NCBI GenBank assembly: GCA_003224525.1
Contig: QHZB01000185.1
Span: 1 to 50,782, forward strand
Origin: Acidobacteriota bacterium
Lineage (GTDB): Bacteria; Acidobacteriota; Terriglobia; Acidiferrales; UBA7541
DNA length: 50,782 nucleotides
Direction of reading: 5' to 3'
The translations under genes and the position numbers were made by a program. The notes below the pieces were generated by a model, which did not search any database, was not told the origin of the DNA, and worked only from the letters and a program-made list of their open reading frames with translations. The first letter of the stretch is position 1. Each line of letters opens with the position of its first letter. This document shows, piece by piece, positions 35,156-45,370 of this stretch.

Positions 35156-37383
35156 TCAGCGCCAGAAGCCGGTCCATTCTCTGGCTTCCGGATCCACCAA
35201 TACGTTTCGACCTTGTATTTGATGTTTTGCGCCCAGTACTCGGTCGAACTGTTGCCCCCCGATTGAAATTGGAACTTCCACTGTCTCGGCATGCAGCGCG
35301 GGTTCGACTGAAAAGTCCAGTTTCCATCCTTTATTGATGACTGGCTCAATCTGGAGGGTCACGCGTCCGAATCGCGTTGGCGTGTGTTCAAGACGAAAGG
35401 GTTGCCGCGGGGAGAAGTTTGCAGGGATCATCCCATCAAGGAGTCGCATGCGCGGACCATCTTCGAGCAAAAGCATGTGCCGTAAATAGCGAACGCATTC
35501 AGCACTGGCCCAGTTGTGCGGCATGTCACCCCAGTCTTGACCCACGAGTGCATGTTGCAATGGTTGCTCTTCCCGCCAGCAAAATAGAGGCGAAGCATGA
35601 TTCAGGAATCCGTGAAAAGTTCGATCAGCCCAATCCGGCAAACCCGCCCATAGATAAACGTGCGCCGCAAACGAAGCGTTGTAAGTCCAAACGCTGTCAT
35701 GCCATAGCCAGCCCGTTTCAGCAGGAACATCTTCCCGTGTGCAAGACTGCAGGAGCGCAATGTGCCCGGCCACGATGGGATCGTCTTTCTCAAAGGCCAC
35801 GCCGGGAAAAATAGCGTGGGAAAGCGCCCATTGTGCGGTCTGCGGGCGTGGCCGATTCCAAGGGTCCGCCTCTCGCCATGCGGGATCATCGTGCGCGAGC
35901 ATGGGAAGATAGTCGAATCCATCAGGATGCCGAACCATTTCCTTTTTGGCGGCTGCGAGAAATGATGCGCGGAGTTCTTCGTAGAAAGTGCGGGCGGGCC
36001 TGAGTGAATCCATTCCCAGGCGATCAGCAGCATTGGCGACACTCTTCAGTCCCGCAAGAGTCCACACTGTATTCGTGAACTCCGAGCGCACACCGCCAAT
36101 TCCGCCGTCGGCAAATCCGGGAGCCAGCAAACTGTAACGTCCATTGTGCTGTCGCCGGCGCGCGACTTATCACGCAACTGCATCAGGAAATTGACAGCGC
36201 GGAGGACGTTTGGCTCCATATCCTTGAAGAATGGCCAACCTTGCTTCAGTTCACACTGTCGAACCAGGGTGAACATGGCGATGGCGGTGTCCTTCCAATG
36301 TTCTCCGCCACCCGCAGCCACGACCTGACCGGAGGGCTCCTGCTTAGCCCACTCGGAGAGCAAACCGTCATCGGCTTCCTTGTCGTATCCCAGGTAGCGC
36401 GCTGCCTCGAGCAAGAAATTCCCGTCCACAATCCAAAGATTGCGGTACACCGTTGGACCGACCTGGAATACCAGTCTTCCCTCTTTGACCTCTCTGGCTT
36501 GTTGAATATTTCGCGCGCAGGAAATCAGGAACTCTCCATGCTTGCCCGGATAGTTCCAAGCCGCGCTCCCAAACGGCCTCCACTGTTTCCAGAATTGCCG
36601 CGCCTCCTCGGCCAGCGCATCGGGATGTTGCAGCATTCCTTGAACAACCTCGACGGACTGACCGTCCTGAGGAAAACGGATCAGGTAGCGCAAGGGCTCA
36701 CTGCGCGAGGTTTCTCCATGAGGCAAGTACAGGGTATAACCAGCTTCGTCCCACAGCGTTGCGAAATCGAGAGAAGGACTCAATTTTGCCGCCACGAGAA
36801 AAGGAGCGTTCGTGTTCGTGTCAAGCACGACGATCGTCGGCGGGCCGGAACTCAACTTAAAGGGAAGACATGTTCGAACATGTACGCGCGGACTCGCAGC
36901 TATGGCGTCCTGCTTGGGCAGAATCGTCATGAGCACGTTGTCCACGCGGCCCTCATCGGCATGCCGGGTGGCGAAAGCTGTCAGCTCGAGGGTGGCCGTG
37001 GGGCGTTCGATTAACGTGTGTACAATCGGGATATTAGGAGCTTCGAGCCACTGGCGAACTACCCGGTCGTCCTGCATTCCCGCCAGTGAGAACGCGCAAA
37101 CGGTGCCAAAATCCTCCATGCCCACCAGAAGATTCTTTGCGAAGCCGTAGCGCAACTCGCCGGCTTGGCCTACCAGGCTTTTCTTCGGATCATCAGGAAA
37201 ACAAATGGTTGTTTGGGACAGACGCGGTGCATAGCGAAAATCAACGGCGGTATCGGAAATGTTTTCTGGTACAAGGTTCGCATTTCTCGCCGTATGTTCA
37301 AGTGTTTCTTTGCGACCTGCGGCCACTGCTGCGCCCGAGGCTAATAAACCTCCTAAGAATCCCCGGCGGCCGAAGCTGCCCAT
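35156..37383 (-). pseudogene. Tat-exported six-hairpin glycosidase-like gene with one frameshift
   Basis: Two frames, 37383 down to about 36120 and about 36130 down to 35156, join to one protein of about 740 residues. The N-terminus is a Tat signal (RRGFLGGLLASGAAVAAG). The first frame carries YRNLWIVDGNFLLEAARYLG and GEHWKDTAIAMFTL, and ends near residue 420. The second continues RYSLLAPGFADGGIGGVRSEFTNTVW (written here only as landmarks around 36110), ETGWLWHDSVWTYN and MPHNWASAE. This looks like an (alpha/alpha)6 glycosidase-like fold, with the same architecture as the gene at 42879. A single-base deletion near 36120 accounts for the break; a sequencing error is possible. Confidence 0.75.
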
Positions 37384-37392
37384 AAAGGCCCC

Positions 37393-38772
37393 CTATTTAC
37401 CCCAAGCCTCCTGAATTTGCTCCAAGGTTCGCCCCTTGGTTTCTGGAACAGCTTTCCACACGTAGAAGAAGCAGACAAACGAGAGCGCTCCGTAGATGGC
37501 GAACGTACCCCAAAGATTTAGGAGGTTTACGAGAGTCAGAAAAGTGAACGTGACGACTAGTGTTCCGGTCCAAAGAGTGGACGTTGCTATGGAAGCCGCC
37601 CGGCCTCTCACTTTAGTCGGAAAGATTTCGGAAATAATCAACCATGGGCCTGGTCCCATTCCCAAAGCAAAAAAGGCTACATACAAGAGGATGCTACCAA
37701 GCACTAAGCCTGCCGGCGCATTGTGAACGTGCAAACCGATCACCAGTAGAGTCAGGGCCAGCCCCATGCCACCGCTTGCGGTCATCAAAATCGCTCGTCG
37801 TCCCCATCGATCCAGGAAGACCATTGCGACGATCGTAAAAATCAGGTTCACGGCACCAATAATGACATTTGAGGCCAATGCCATGCCCGTAGATTGCCCG
37901 GGGAAGTGTTCGCTAATGATGATGGAACCGTAATAAAGCACAGTATTAATGCCGGTTACCTGTGAGAACAGCGCGAGGGCCATTCCAACTCCGAGACGCT
38001 TGCGCATTGCCGGAGAAAACACCTCATGCCAGGAGCCTTCTTCGCCGGCTGCGGCCTTTTGCACCGAGCGAACTTGCTCTTCAGCGGCCTTCGCGCCAAA
38101 GATTCGCGCTAGAATCCGCTGACCTTCGCCATACCGACCTCTGCTGATCAACCAGCGAGGACTCTCGGGAATCGCAAAAAGTCCCGCGAAAAACGCCACA
38201 GCGGGGATGGCCGCGACGGCCAGCATCCATCTCCAACTCGCTTCTCCCATTTTCGATAGTTGCCAGTTGACGAGATAAGCCGCCAGAATGCCAATCACAA
38301 TCGCGAGTTGATTCATCGAGACTAGCGTCCCCCGATTCTTCGAAGGAGAAATTTCCGCAATGTAAACGGGCGTAAGAACAGATGCCAGGCCAATTGCAAG
38401 TCCACCTATAAGTCGCGCTATGGAGAAAAATGCAATCGTACTTGCCGCTGCCGCACCCAAAGAGGAAAGCGCAAACAGCACGGCAGAGAGGATAAGGGAC
38501 TTCCTGCGGCCGTAGCGGTCTCCGATCATGCTGGCACCGGCTGCCCCTAGCAAACACCCCAACAATAACGAACTGGCAGCTACTTCGGTTTGCAGATTAG
38601 AAAGCGTAAACTGGCGGCGCAGGAGAAGCAGCACTCCGTTAATTACCGCGGTGTCGAAACCGAAAAGAAATCCCGAGATCGCCGTTGTTATCGCCAAGAG
38701 CACGACGTAGCCCATGGATTGCGCTTTCGCATCGATCGTGTTCGACTCCATGTTCCCGGACGATGAGTGCAC
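37393..38772 (-). CDS. Sugar-porter family MFS transporter
   Basis: 459 residues, 12 hydrophobic segments. Sugar-porter signatures are clear: GFLFGFDTAVINGVL in helix 1, DRYGRRKSL between helices 2 and 3, IPESPRWLISRGR after helix 6, QVTGINTVLYYG in helix 7, DRWGRRAIL, and the final VPETKGRTLEQI. It resembles XylE/GalP-type sugar-proton symporters. The GTG start at 38772 has CGGAGGA five bases upstream; an ATG eight codons later is an alternative. It ends nine bases before the glycosidase gene, so the two are probably one transcript. Confidence 0.93.
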   Translation of the reverse strand: MHSSSGNMESNTIDAKAQSMGYVVLLAITTAISGFLFGFDTAVINGVLLLLRRQFTLSNLQTEVAASSLLLGCLLGAAGASMIGDRYGRRKSLILSAVLFALSSLGAAAASTIAFFSIARLIGGLAIGLASVLTPVYIAEISPSKNRGTLVSMNQLAIVIGILAAYLVNWQLSKMGEASWRWMLAVAAIPAVAFFAGLFAIPESPRWLISRGRYGEGQRILARIFGAKAAEEQVRSVQKAAAGEEGSWHEVFSPAMRKRLGVGMALALFSQVTGINTVLYYGSIIISEHFPGQSTGMALASNVIIGAVNLIFTIVAMVFLDRWGRRAILMTASGGMGLALTLLVIGLHVHNAPAGLVLGSILLYVAFFALGMGPGPWLIISEIFPTKVRGRAASIATSTLWTGTLVVTFTFLTLVNLLNLWGTFAIYGALSFVCFFYVWKAVPETKGRTLEQIQEAWGK

Positions 38773-38879
38773 AAATCCTCCGAAGCGAAATCCATTCGCT
38801 CACGTTCGAGATTCGGACTCGCCGCCTTGCAAGACCAGGGGCGCGCCGTTCTTTTTCCGAAGCGAACGCGCCGGCGAGT

Positions 38880-40631
38880 TCATTTCGTCCTGACGGAGGC
38901 TTTGATCGTCGCGCAATTTGATCCCTCGGACTCTCCACTGGGACGGATGGTGTACGCACCGACGGCAGCCGGAACAATAAATGTTTCCGCATAATGGACC
39001 GCAAATGGGTCAAAGTCTCCCGTCGGACTCTCCACCGTTGCTTCTCTTCCTTCCACCAGATTTAGTACGTTCACCGTGGCCTCAGTGTGATGCCGAGTGA
39101 TATCCGTGAACCAACGCCGGCGAGTTTCGATGAATTCGAGTTCGTGAAGCCCGGTTCGCTCTTCCCTCCACCCCTGGCCGCTGCCAACAAACTCTACACG
39201 GTTAATCAGGCTCTTCCGGACCCACTCGGTATCCCTCTCCCAAGCGATGTTTGCTATTCCATGATCAATGTGGATCGGCCGCGGCAAACCATTCAGGCCC
39301 AGCCGGCCCCAGTCCCAGAGTTTGAAAGTGAAGATATAAGGGGTTGCGCTAATCTCGAGAACCATGCTGTTCCGGCCCGAGCAATGGACAGTACCGGCAG
39401 GGATAAGGAAATGATCGTGTTTTCGCGCGGGAAATCTGTTCACGTAACCCTCCGCGTGGAACGGCGGGCCACCATCTTGGGCCGCCCGCAATTCGCGGAT
39501 CATGGCTTCGCGATCGATACCGGTTTTCACTCCGAGATAAACGCAACCGTCGTCACCCGCATCCAGCAGGTAATAGCTCTCGTCCTGGGTGTAGCCCATG
39601 CCAAACTGCCGGCGGATGTACTCTGTCCGCGGATGCACCTGGAGAGACAGGTTGCCGCCACCCATGGTGTCGAGAAAATCAAAACGGATCGGAAACTCGG
39701 CGCCGAACCGGGAATGGATGAAATCTCCGAGCAGTTCCCTCGGCTGCAGGAATGTGAGATCGATAGCAGGTAACTCCACTCGAGTGTCGCCAAATCCGAG
39801 CAGGAGGCTGTTCTCCTCGGTCACGCAATCAAAACACCACGCATGATTCGGTGCGTCATTGGGCAGGTCACATACTTCTTCCATCCAATGGCCTCCCCAC
39901 GGTCCGGGGTCGAAATAAGGAACTACCCGAAACGGACGAGTCGCGGTCCTTTTCAAGCCCTCGCGCACCGCCATGCCGCTCACTAATTTCGGAACCGCAC
40001 TGTTGGTATCGAGCAGAAAATCAACTTTCGCGAGAATTTCCTTCTTCAGCCGGTCGGCGGCTCGCCAATCGACGAAAAAAGCCCTCTTGTATTTTAGGTT
40101 GGAGCTCTCCGTTAGATTGTCAGTTCCAAAATTCGCGATCTGGTTGCGCCGCTGGCGGCCCTGTATTTCCCAGCGCGCCATGTCTGCGTACACCAGGACG
40201 TCGGGGGCAGGAGAAACGAGTGCGGCACCGACTCCTAGGATGAGCAGTAGGCCCCCGGGCCAATTAACTGCCTTGGCGCGCGCCTGGTTGAGTTTGCCCG
40301 GATCGAAGAAGTCTCCCAGGGTAATGTCGTTCATCGAGCCAAACACTGGATCGTCTCCTAGGATCGGCTGCAACATATGATCCACATCGCGCGGGGGCTT
40401 CAGCAAATCTCCCGCGTAGATTACGGCCTCCGGTCGCAAACCTTCTTCCAGCGCGGTCCTGACCGAGCTTTCGAATACGCCCGGATAGCACTCGACGCAA
40501 AGGACACAGCGGCTCTGTCCAGAACACTCCCTCATCCTCTGGAGGATCTCAGGCCAGCCTACCCAGCATTCCGACCTGGAGTTGGACACAGGAACGCATG
40601 GATGCTTGTCGTAGTTTGAGTGCTTAGCCAT
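38880..40631 (-). CDS. Long class I mannose-6-phosphate-isomerase-like protein
   Basis: 583 residues from ATG 40631; a TTG at 40649 is also possible. The C-terminal half holds a type I phosphomannose isomerase cupin: NLSLQVHPRTEYIRRQFG with Gln-x-His, ESYYLLDAG, KHDHFLIPAGTVHCSG and a terminal cupin repeat. The N-terminal 230 residues are an extra domain (VLCVECYPGVFESSVRTALE, PPRDVDHMLQPILGDDPVFG, NWPGGLLLILGVGAALV) of P-loop-like layout but without a textbook Walker A. Several long ManA-like proteins share such a front domain. Probably interconverts phosphosugars made from the imported sugar. Confidence 0.75.
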   Translation of the reverse strand: MAKHSNYDKHPCVPVSNSRSECWVGWPEILQRMRECSGQSRCVLCVECYPGVFESSVRTALEEGLRPEAVIYAGDLLKPPRDVDHMLQPILGDDPVFGSMNDITLGDFFDPGKLNQARAKAVNWPGGLLLILGVGAALVSPAPDVLVYADMARWEIQGRQRRNQIANFGTDNLTESSNLKYKRAFFVDWRAADRLKKEILAKVDFLLDTNSAVPKLVSGMAVREGLKRTATRPFRVVPYFDPGPWGGHWMEEVCDLPNDAPNHAWCFDCVTEENSLLLGFGDTRVELPAIDLTFLQPRELLGDFIHSRFGAEFPIRFDFLDTMGGGNLSLQVHPRTEYIRRQFGMGYTQDESYYLLDAGDDGCVYLGVKTGIDREAMIRELRAAQDGGPPFHAEGYVNRFPARKHDHFLIPAGTVHCSGRNSMVLEISATPYIFTFKLWDWGRLGLNGLPRPIHIDHGIANIAWERDTEWVRKSLINRVEFVGSGQGWREERTGLHELEFIETRRRWFTDITRHHTEATVNVLNLVEGREATVESPTGDFDPFAVHYAETFIVPAAVGAYTIRPSGESEGSNCATIKASVRTK

Positions 40632-41023
40632 CTGCTTGTTATTGAGCAACTGGTCGGACTACAACGTTTAGCATGCGCCCGCTGACACGGTTCGCTCTGG
40701 GACGTATCTTTAAGTCTTTCTGGCAGAAAATCCGAAGGTTTCATGCAATAGTCGAACGAAACCAGTCGCACCTTCGTTTTCCATACAATCGCAAGTAAAA
40801 AGTATCCTTATGTAGGCTTTCTGTCAAGAAGTACCCACTTGAAAGCCCCTACAAGCGGTTCTCCTGTGGCAGTATCGTGGATTTGCGATATGCCATCAGG
40901 CCTGGAATTTATATGAGGTTCGGGATATAACGCTACTACGATTATTGGCAAGCTCAATGAGTGGGGCTTGCGGTTAGATTTTTCTCTCGCGAATGAAAAT
41001 CAATTCCTTGGGGAGGTCCGATA
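40632..41023. other. Intergenic region with inverted repeats before deoR-type gene
   Basis: 392 bases without a gene between the divergent ManA-like and DeoR genes, A/T-rich in its centre. GGCAGTATCG (40868-40877) faces CGATATGCC (40886-40894) with one bulged base, and CGAAGGT/ACCTTCG plus GGTTTC/GAAACC form a nested pair at 40733-40776. Both are candidate binding sites for the DeoR regulator or leader hairpins. No clear sigma70 promoter is seen. Confidence 0.4.
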
Positions 41024-41875
41024 TTGATCAAGCGAAGCCGGGAGGAAAGGGCTCTAACCGATTTTGGCGATTCTCCCAGTCCAGACTCAGACAGCCCAGA
41101 TAAACAACAGGTGAGGCTCGCCCATATTCTCACTTCGCTGCAACAGTCAGGGTCGGTGTCGGTAGAAGGGTTGAGCAAAGAACTGACTGTTTCACTAGTG
41201 ACGATTCGCCGGGACCTGGACGCACTGGAAAAGCAGGGCTTGCTCCGTCGAACGCACGGCGGAGCTGTCTCTATCGAGCCCCTGTTTTACGAGCCATTTC
41301 GCAACGACCGTTCATTTCAAGCGCAAGTCGAAAGATTCGCGGAGGAAAAACGGCGAATCGGGAGGGCGGCAGCATCGCTAATAAGAGATGGAGAGATCAT
41401 CGCGCTGACTCCAGGGACTACAAGCACAGAAGTAATTCGCGGACTCCCTCTCAATCGCAAAATTACAGTGGTCACGAGCACCGTCAATGTAGCCATGGAA
41501 CTTTCAAAGCGCAAGGACTTGGACATCTTCGTCACGGGAGGGCATTTGCGTGGAGACTGGTTCTCGCTGGTAGGGCCAACAGCCGCCGACAGTCTCTCTC
41601 ATCTGTTGATTCATACGCTTTTCATCGGCGCCGATGGAATCGACCCGAAATGGGGGGTCAGTTGCTACATCCCAGAGGAAGCCGAGCTTAATTCCGCGAT
41701 GGTTAAGCACGCGCAAAGGAGAATCGCGGTTCTTGATCACAGCAAATTCGGCGTGATTGCTGGTTGGCGGATCTGCCCCACCTCTGACCTGCACATTCTT
41801 ATCACCGATTCAGGTGCAACAGACGAGATGATCGCGCCTTTTGAAAAAGCGCAAATTCAAGTTATGCGTGTCTGA
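41024..41875 (+). CDS. DeoR-family transcriptional regulator
   Basis: 283 residues from TTG 41024 with GGGGAGG seven bases upstream. After a polar N-terminal stretch, the winged helix reads RLAHILTSLQQSGSVSVEGL and VSLVTIRRDLDALEKQGLLR followed by RTHGGA, the DeoR signature. The C-terminal domain is the phosphosugar-sensing isomerase-like fold (ALTPGTTSTEVIRGL, FIGADGID, KHAQRRIAVLDHSKFG). It very likely represses some of the surrounding sugar genes and is released by a phosphosugar. It is divergent from the ManA-like gene. Confidence 0.92.
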   Translation: MIKRSREERALTDFGDSPSPDSDSPDKQQVRLAHILTSLQQSGSVSVEGLSKELTVSLVTIRRDLDALEKQGLLRRTHGGAVSIEPLFYEPFRNDRSFQAQVERFAEEKRRIGRAAASLIRDGEIIALTPGTTSTEVIRGLPLNRKITVVTSTVNVAMELSKRKDLDIFVTGGHLRGDWFSLVGPTAADSLSHLLIHTLFIGADGIDPKWGVSCYIPEEAELNSAMVKHAQRRIAVLDHSKFGVIAGWRICPTSDLHILITDSGATDEMIAPFEKAQIQVMRV

Positions 41876-41923
41876 CGCTGCAAGCTACAACTTGAATCTG
41901 CCCAAACGGGCAGCGCTAATTTC

Positions 41924-42865
41924 TCAGTCTAATTTTTCCGAGAGCAGCGGAACCGCTCCGAGGAGTGCCGCGTCATTGCCCAGTTCGGCAGCGCGGACTT
42001 GCACTTTGCCCCATGGCGTCCACGCGTGCTTCCGTACGTGGGACTGAATAATCGGAATAATGTTCGCGGCGCTTTTCATTACGCCTCCTCCGATCACGAT
42101 GACTTCGGGATCATAAGCGTGAACTAGGGCAATGGCATCCGCGCACCAGACGCTCAGGCAGCGATCACGAACAGCAAGCGCAACTTCGTCTCCCGCCGCT
42201 GCTTCTTCAAACAGTTCCTTGAAGCCCACTTTCTGGTATTTCGAAAGTGTGCTTCCCGATGCCCCTGGCCACTCTCTCAGGATGAGCGGCAGCGACCATC
42301 CAGCCGCTTCCGCCTCTGCGCAGCCAATCGCACCGCAGGTGCAGCAACGCCCAGTGAACAGAATTGGGAAGTGTCCACCGAGGCATCCGGCCTGGGCATG
42401 TTTTCCGCGAAGCAGCCTCCCCTCAATCATCGCCACGCCGCCGATACCCGTGCCCAGAGTCATCATCACGACTTCGGTCACACCCATTGCTGCACCGGCA
42501 TAGCACTCGCCAAGCAGAGCCATCCGAGCATCGTTTTCGATCCTCAGCGGCAGGCCAAGAGCCTCCCGGCCCCAAGCGGCAAAATCGACTTTTGGGGCAT
42601 CTTCATACTTAGCGTTAGTCGAGAGCACACGTCCCACACGGGCATCGACAAGCCCTGGAAATCCCACAGCGACTCCTTTACAGTCCGCGAGTGAGAGTTT
42701 CGTTCTTTTTGCGAGCTGATCGAAGGTGTCCACAATGAGGGGCAGCAACGGTCGGAGGCCTTCTGCACAGTCGACGGCAATCGCGTCGTTCGCCAGAATC
42801 GCCCGTTCTTCGACGATGCCGCAGTTGGCGTGGCTGCCTCCCAAGTCGATTGCCAGAGCCCTCAT
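41924..42865 (-). CDS. ROK-family sugar kinase
   Basis: 313 residues; ATG 42865 with AGAGG seven bases upstream. The phosphate-binding motif LAIDLGGSHANCGI opens the protein, IENDARMALLGE gives the catalytic Asp, LGTGIGG follows, and a zinc site GRCCTCGAIGCAEAEAAG with an upstream His in KHAQAGC is complete. No DNA-binding domain, so it is a kinase, not a NagC-type repressor. It would phosphorylate glucose, mannose, N-acetyl sugars or similar. It follows the glycosidase-like gene by 13 bases on the same strand and is convergent with the DeoR gene. Confidence 0.93.
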   Translation of the reverse strand: MRALAIDLGGSHANCGIVEERAILANDAIAVDCAEGLRPLLPLIVDTFDQLAKRTKLSLADCKGVAVGFPGLVDARVGRVLSTNAKYEDAPKVDFAAWGREALGLPLRIENDARMALLGECYAGAAMGVTEVVMMTLGTGIGGVAMIEGRLLRGKHAQAGCLGGHFPILFTGRCCTCGAIGCAEAEAAGWSLPLILREWPGASGSTLSKYQKVGFKELFEEAAAGDEVALAVRDRCLSVWCADAIALVHAYDPEVIVIGGGVMKSAANIIPIIQSHVRKHAWTPWGKVQVRAAELGNDAALLGAVPLLSEKLD

Positions 42866-42878
42866 GCGCAACCTCTTC

Positions 42879-45104
42879 TCACGCTGTGGAAAGTGTTGCG
42901 CGGTTCGATGAAATCACGTGGCTTTTGCCTTGATGCCGCAGATTCACCAGCCGCGCCTTAGGATCAAAGTCTGCGAGGCGCGACTGAACCCTAATCCCGT
43001 CAAAAAGAGTCAAGTTCGCGCCGAATATAGTGTTGATGACCAGATCCATGAAACCTCCACCGGAGATGCAGCACCAGTCATTAAGGTAGGGTGCATCCGT
43101 GGGACACTTATATGCAGCTCCGTGTTCCAGTGGAAACGCAGTCTCAACAAAGTGTGCCTGCCCGATTGGACCCTGGTTCCCGGCCTTTCCCAGATTTTTT
43201 ACCCAAGCCGAAACCCGTGCTGATGAATCCGTACTGTACAGTCCTTTAGCCGTTGCGGGAGGCCATGCCGAGTATGCGCCCAACCAACTATGGTCCGGCC
43301 GAATATTCCATGTCGCGTCCACGTCGTCAGGTGAGAGCGCTCGCATCCAGTAATTGCTGTGGAGTTGCTCCCAGAAGAATCCGCTCATCTCCCGCTTCTG
43401 TGCATCGCTGAGATCTTCAAGCATGTTGTCCAGCACGGAAAGGAAGTCGTAACAGTGTCGGACCTCCAGGAAGGAGCCATCCGGTTGCCCACATTTCCAC
43501 CAGCCCTTCCCTGGAACATACAGTTTTTCATTGATGCGTTGCGCGAGGTTCTTTGCCTCAGCGCGTAATTGGGAAGCATGCGACGAATTACCGCGCCGTT
43601 CGAGCAAGTCCGCAACGAAGCGCATGGAAGACACGTTGCCGGCATTCATTCCGGCGGTTTCGTGCAGATATGTGCTCACAACTTCGAGCAAGTTTTCCAG
43701 TTTTCCATAATCGCCCAGGCCGTGGGAAGCCTTGTCGAGCAGTTTCCAGTAGGTAGCGTGAAATAGCAGATGATCCAGAGCTGTCTTGTCGTGAATGCGT
43801 TTATCGAGCCACGCGAGGTCGCCGGTGACTCGCAGATAGTTTTGAGCGCATCGTACGATGGCCATGTCGTTCACGCCATACCATGGTCCGACGGCCTCAC
43901 CGGTGACGTAGTCGGTCGCGAGATGCTGATGCATGTCCTGCACAAACCAGTTTTCGACCAGCCGGCGCAGCGCATCCGGATCGAGCAGTGCAAGGCTCAA
44001 TGAAGTCAGTGATGTATCCCAGGGAAAGCTAAGAGTCGGAAGCACCCGGCCGCCCAGCGTGATGTAAGTAGTTCCATACTTCGAATCCGGGGAGACCCGC
44101 CGCGCAAATATTAGGTTTCTGAAACCCGCCATATAGAGTTGCCACAGGGATTCGTCATCGGTTTCGAGCTGCGGAAGATAGCCGGAAAAGTCCGAATTCC
44201 CCGGAGTGAATGCCGACCGCAATAAACTGTTGAACGCCTGCTCGTTCTCACGCAAGACCTGGCGGAAATTGGCCTGAAGATCGTCATAGGCCGTCAGTGC
44301 GGCTTGCCCGTCAGCGTCGACTACGTTTACATGATGGAGTTCTTTTGTTTCTCCGCGCCCGAGCGTCACTTCGACAACCAACATCCGACCTGAATCGACA
44401 CCGCTCACCTTTGGCGAGATCCCTTGTACGGAAACCGCCTGGCTGTGCTGCGCTTCGAATACGAGGCAGCCGCGAGTTTCATCCCAGTGGATCAGATTGT
44501 CCGGTTCTCCCGGCGAATACGTCATCCATTGTGTCGTCTTTTTGGCTACAGCTGCACGCATGTCGAAACCGAGTTTTATCTTCCGCGGCTCGTTGGCGAG
44601 GTTCTTGATGCGAATGGATTCAGCGACGGCACGACGTTTCGGGGGCATGAACATTTCGGTCGTGAATTTCAATCCATCGGCCTGGGTTTCACGCACGACC
44701 CGATGGGGGTGCCATGTATAGGCGACTTCATCACCGCCGTCCGGATACGAAATGAGGATGCGGCCATTCAAGAACAGTTCACAGGAAAGGAGAAAGCCGG
44801 GACTCCAGGGGGTGTCGGGAACTCCGCAACAGCCGAAAGGCGGCAATGACAGGGCCGTAATTCCGGAGACCGACTTTGCTGCTTGCACGTATCCGTATTC
44901 GTTTTGCGCGGTCGGCGAACTGTACAGGTCTCTAAGGCGATGAACCAGCCGATCACCAGACAGATCATGCAAAGTTGGGATAGCCGGCAGATGCGTGCGA
45001 ATTCGAGAAGCTGCAAGACTGGAGAGGCGGGAAAGCAGACCCGCTGCGGCACCTGCCTTCAAAAAAGATCTGCGATTCCATGTCAGTTGCGTTTGCCGGC
45101 TCAT
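42879..45104 (-). CDS. Tat-exported six-hairpin glycosidase-like protein
   Basis: 741 residues, ATG 45104 after GGAGGCGAG. The twin-arginine signal NRRSFLKAGAAAGLLSRL sends it out folded. A beta-sandwich N-terminal part (about 40-280) precedes an alpha-helical toroid: TLSFPWDTSLTSLSLALLD, YGVNDMAIVRCAQNYL, YDFLSVLDNMLEDLS, HSWLGAYSAWPPATAKG and CPTDAPYLNDWCCISGGGF. This domain order fits (alpha/alpha)6 glycoside hydrolases; candidate acids are Asp in PWDTS and in PDHSW, which is inference. It forms an operon with the ROK kinase and matches the broken gene at 35156 in size and signal. Confidence 0.82.
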   Translation of the reverse strand: MSRQTQLTWNRRSFLKAGAAAGLLSRLSSLAASRIRTHLPAIPTLHDLSGDRLVHRLRDLYSSPTAQNEYGYVQAAKSVSGITALSLPPFGCCGVPDTPWSPGFLLSCELFLNGRILISYPDGGDEVAYTWHPHRVVRETQADGLKFTTEMFMPPKRRAVAESIRIKNLANEPRKIKLGFDMRAAVAKKTTQWMTYSPGEPDNLIHWDETRGCLVFEAQHSQAVSVQGISPKVSGVDSGRMLVVEVTLGRGETKELHHVNVVDADGQAALTAYDDLQANFRQVLRENEQAFNSLLRSAFTPGNSDFSGYLPQLETDDESLWQLYMAGFRNLIFARRVSPDSKYGTTYITLGGRVLPTLSFPWDTSLTSLSLALLDPDALRRLVENWFVQDMHQHLATDYVTGEAVGPWYGVNDMAIVRCAQNYLRVTGDLAWLDKRIHDKTALDHLLFHATYWKLLDKASHGLGDYGKLENLLEVVSTYLHETAGMNAGNVSSMRFVADLLERRGNSSHASQLRAEAKNLAQRINEKLYVPGKGWWKCGQPDGSFLEVRHCYDFLSVLDNMLEDLSDAQKREMSGFFWEQLHSNYWMRALSPDDVDATWNIRPDHSWLGAYSAWPPATAKGLYSTDSSARVSAWVKNLGKAGNQGPIGQAHFVETAFPLEHGAAYKCPTDAPYLNDWCCISGGGFMDLVINTIFGANLTLFDGIRVQSRLADFDPKARLVNLRHQGKSHVISSNRATLSTA

Positions 45105-45308
45105 GCGATCTCGCCTCCAATGTCGAAAACCGCTAGCACCCTTCGAACAACCTGCATCTAGAATCCTTGCCCGACAGCATACAAGAATTAGGCGCGCCTG
45201 ACGGCAGTTTGTGTATCTTTACCACGAAAGTGAAGGAAACGATGATCTAAATAGCGTACTTCGATCAATTCTGTCTTGCCTTTTCAGTGAAAAGTTAGTA
45301 GCGTTTGG

Positions 45309-45326
45309 CGGAACTTACGCGTTCCG
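45309..45326. promoter_or_regulatory. Inverted repeat upstream of the DUF4185 operon
   Basis: CGGAAC-TTACGC-GTTCCG, perfect six-base arms, 44 bases before the start of the first DUF4185-like gene and in the 266-base gap after the divergent glycosidase gene. A candidate operator. No clear -35/-10 pair was found around it. Confidence 0.4.
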
Positions 45327-45370
45327 GGGCCTTCGTATTTTCTGCTACTGCGACTTGCAAGGAGGCTAAT

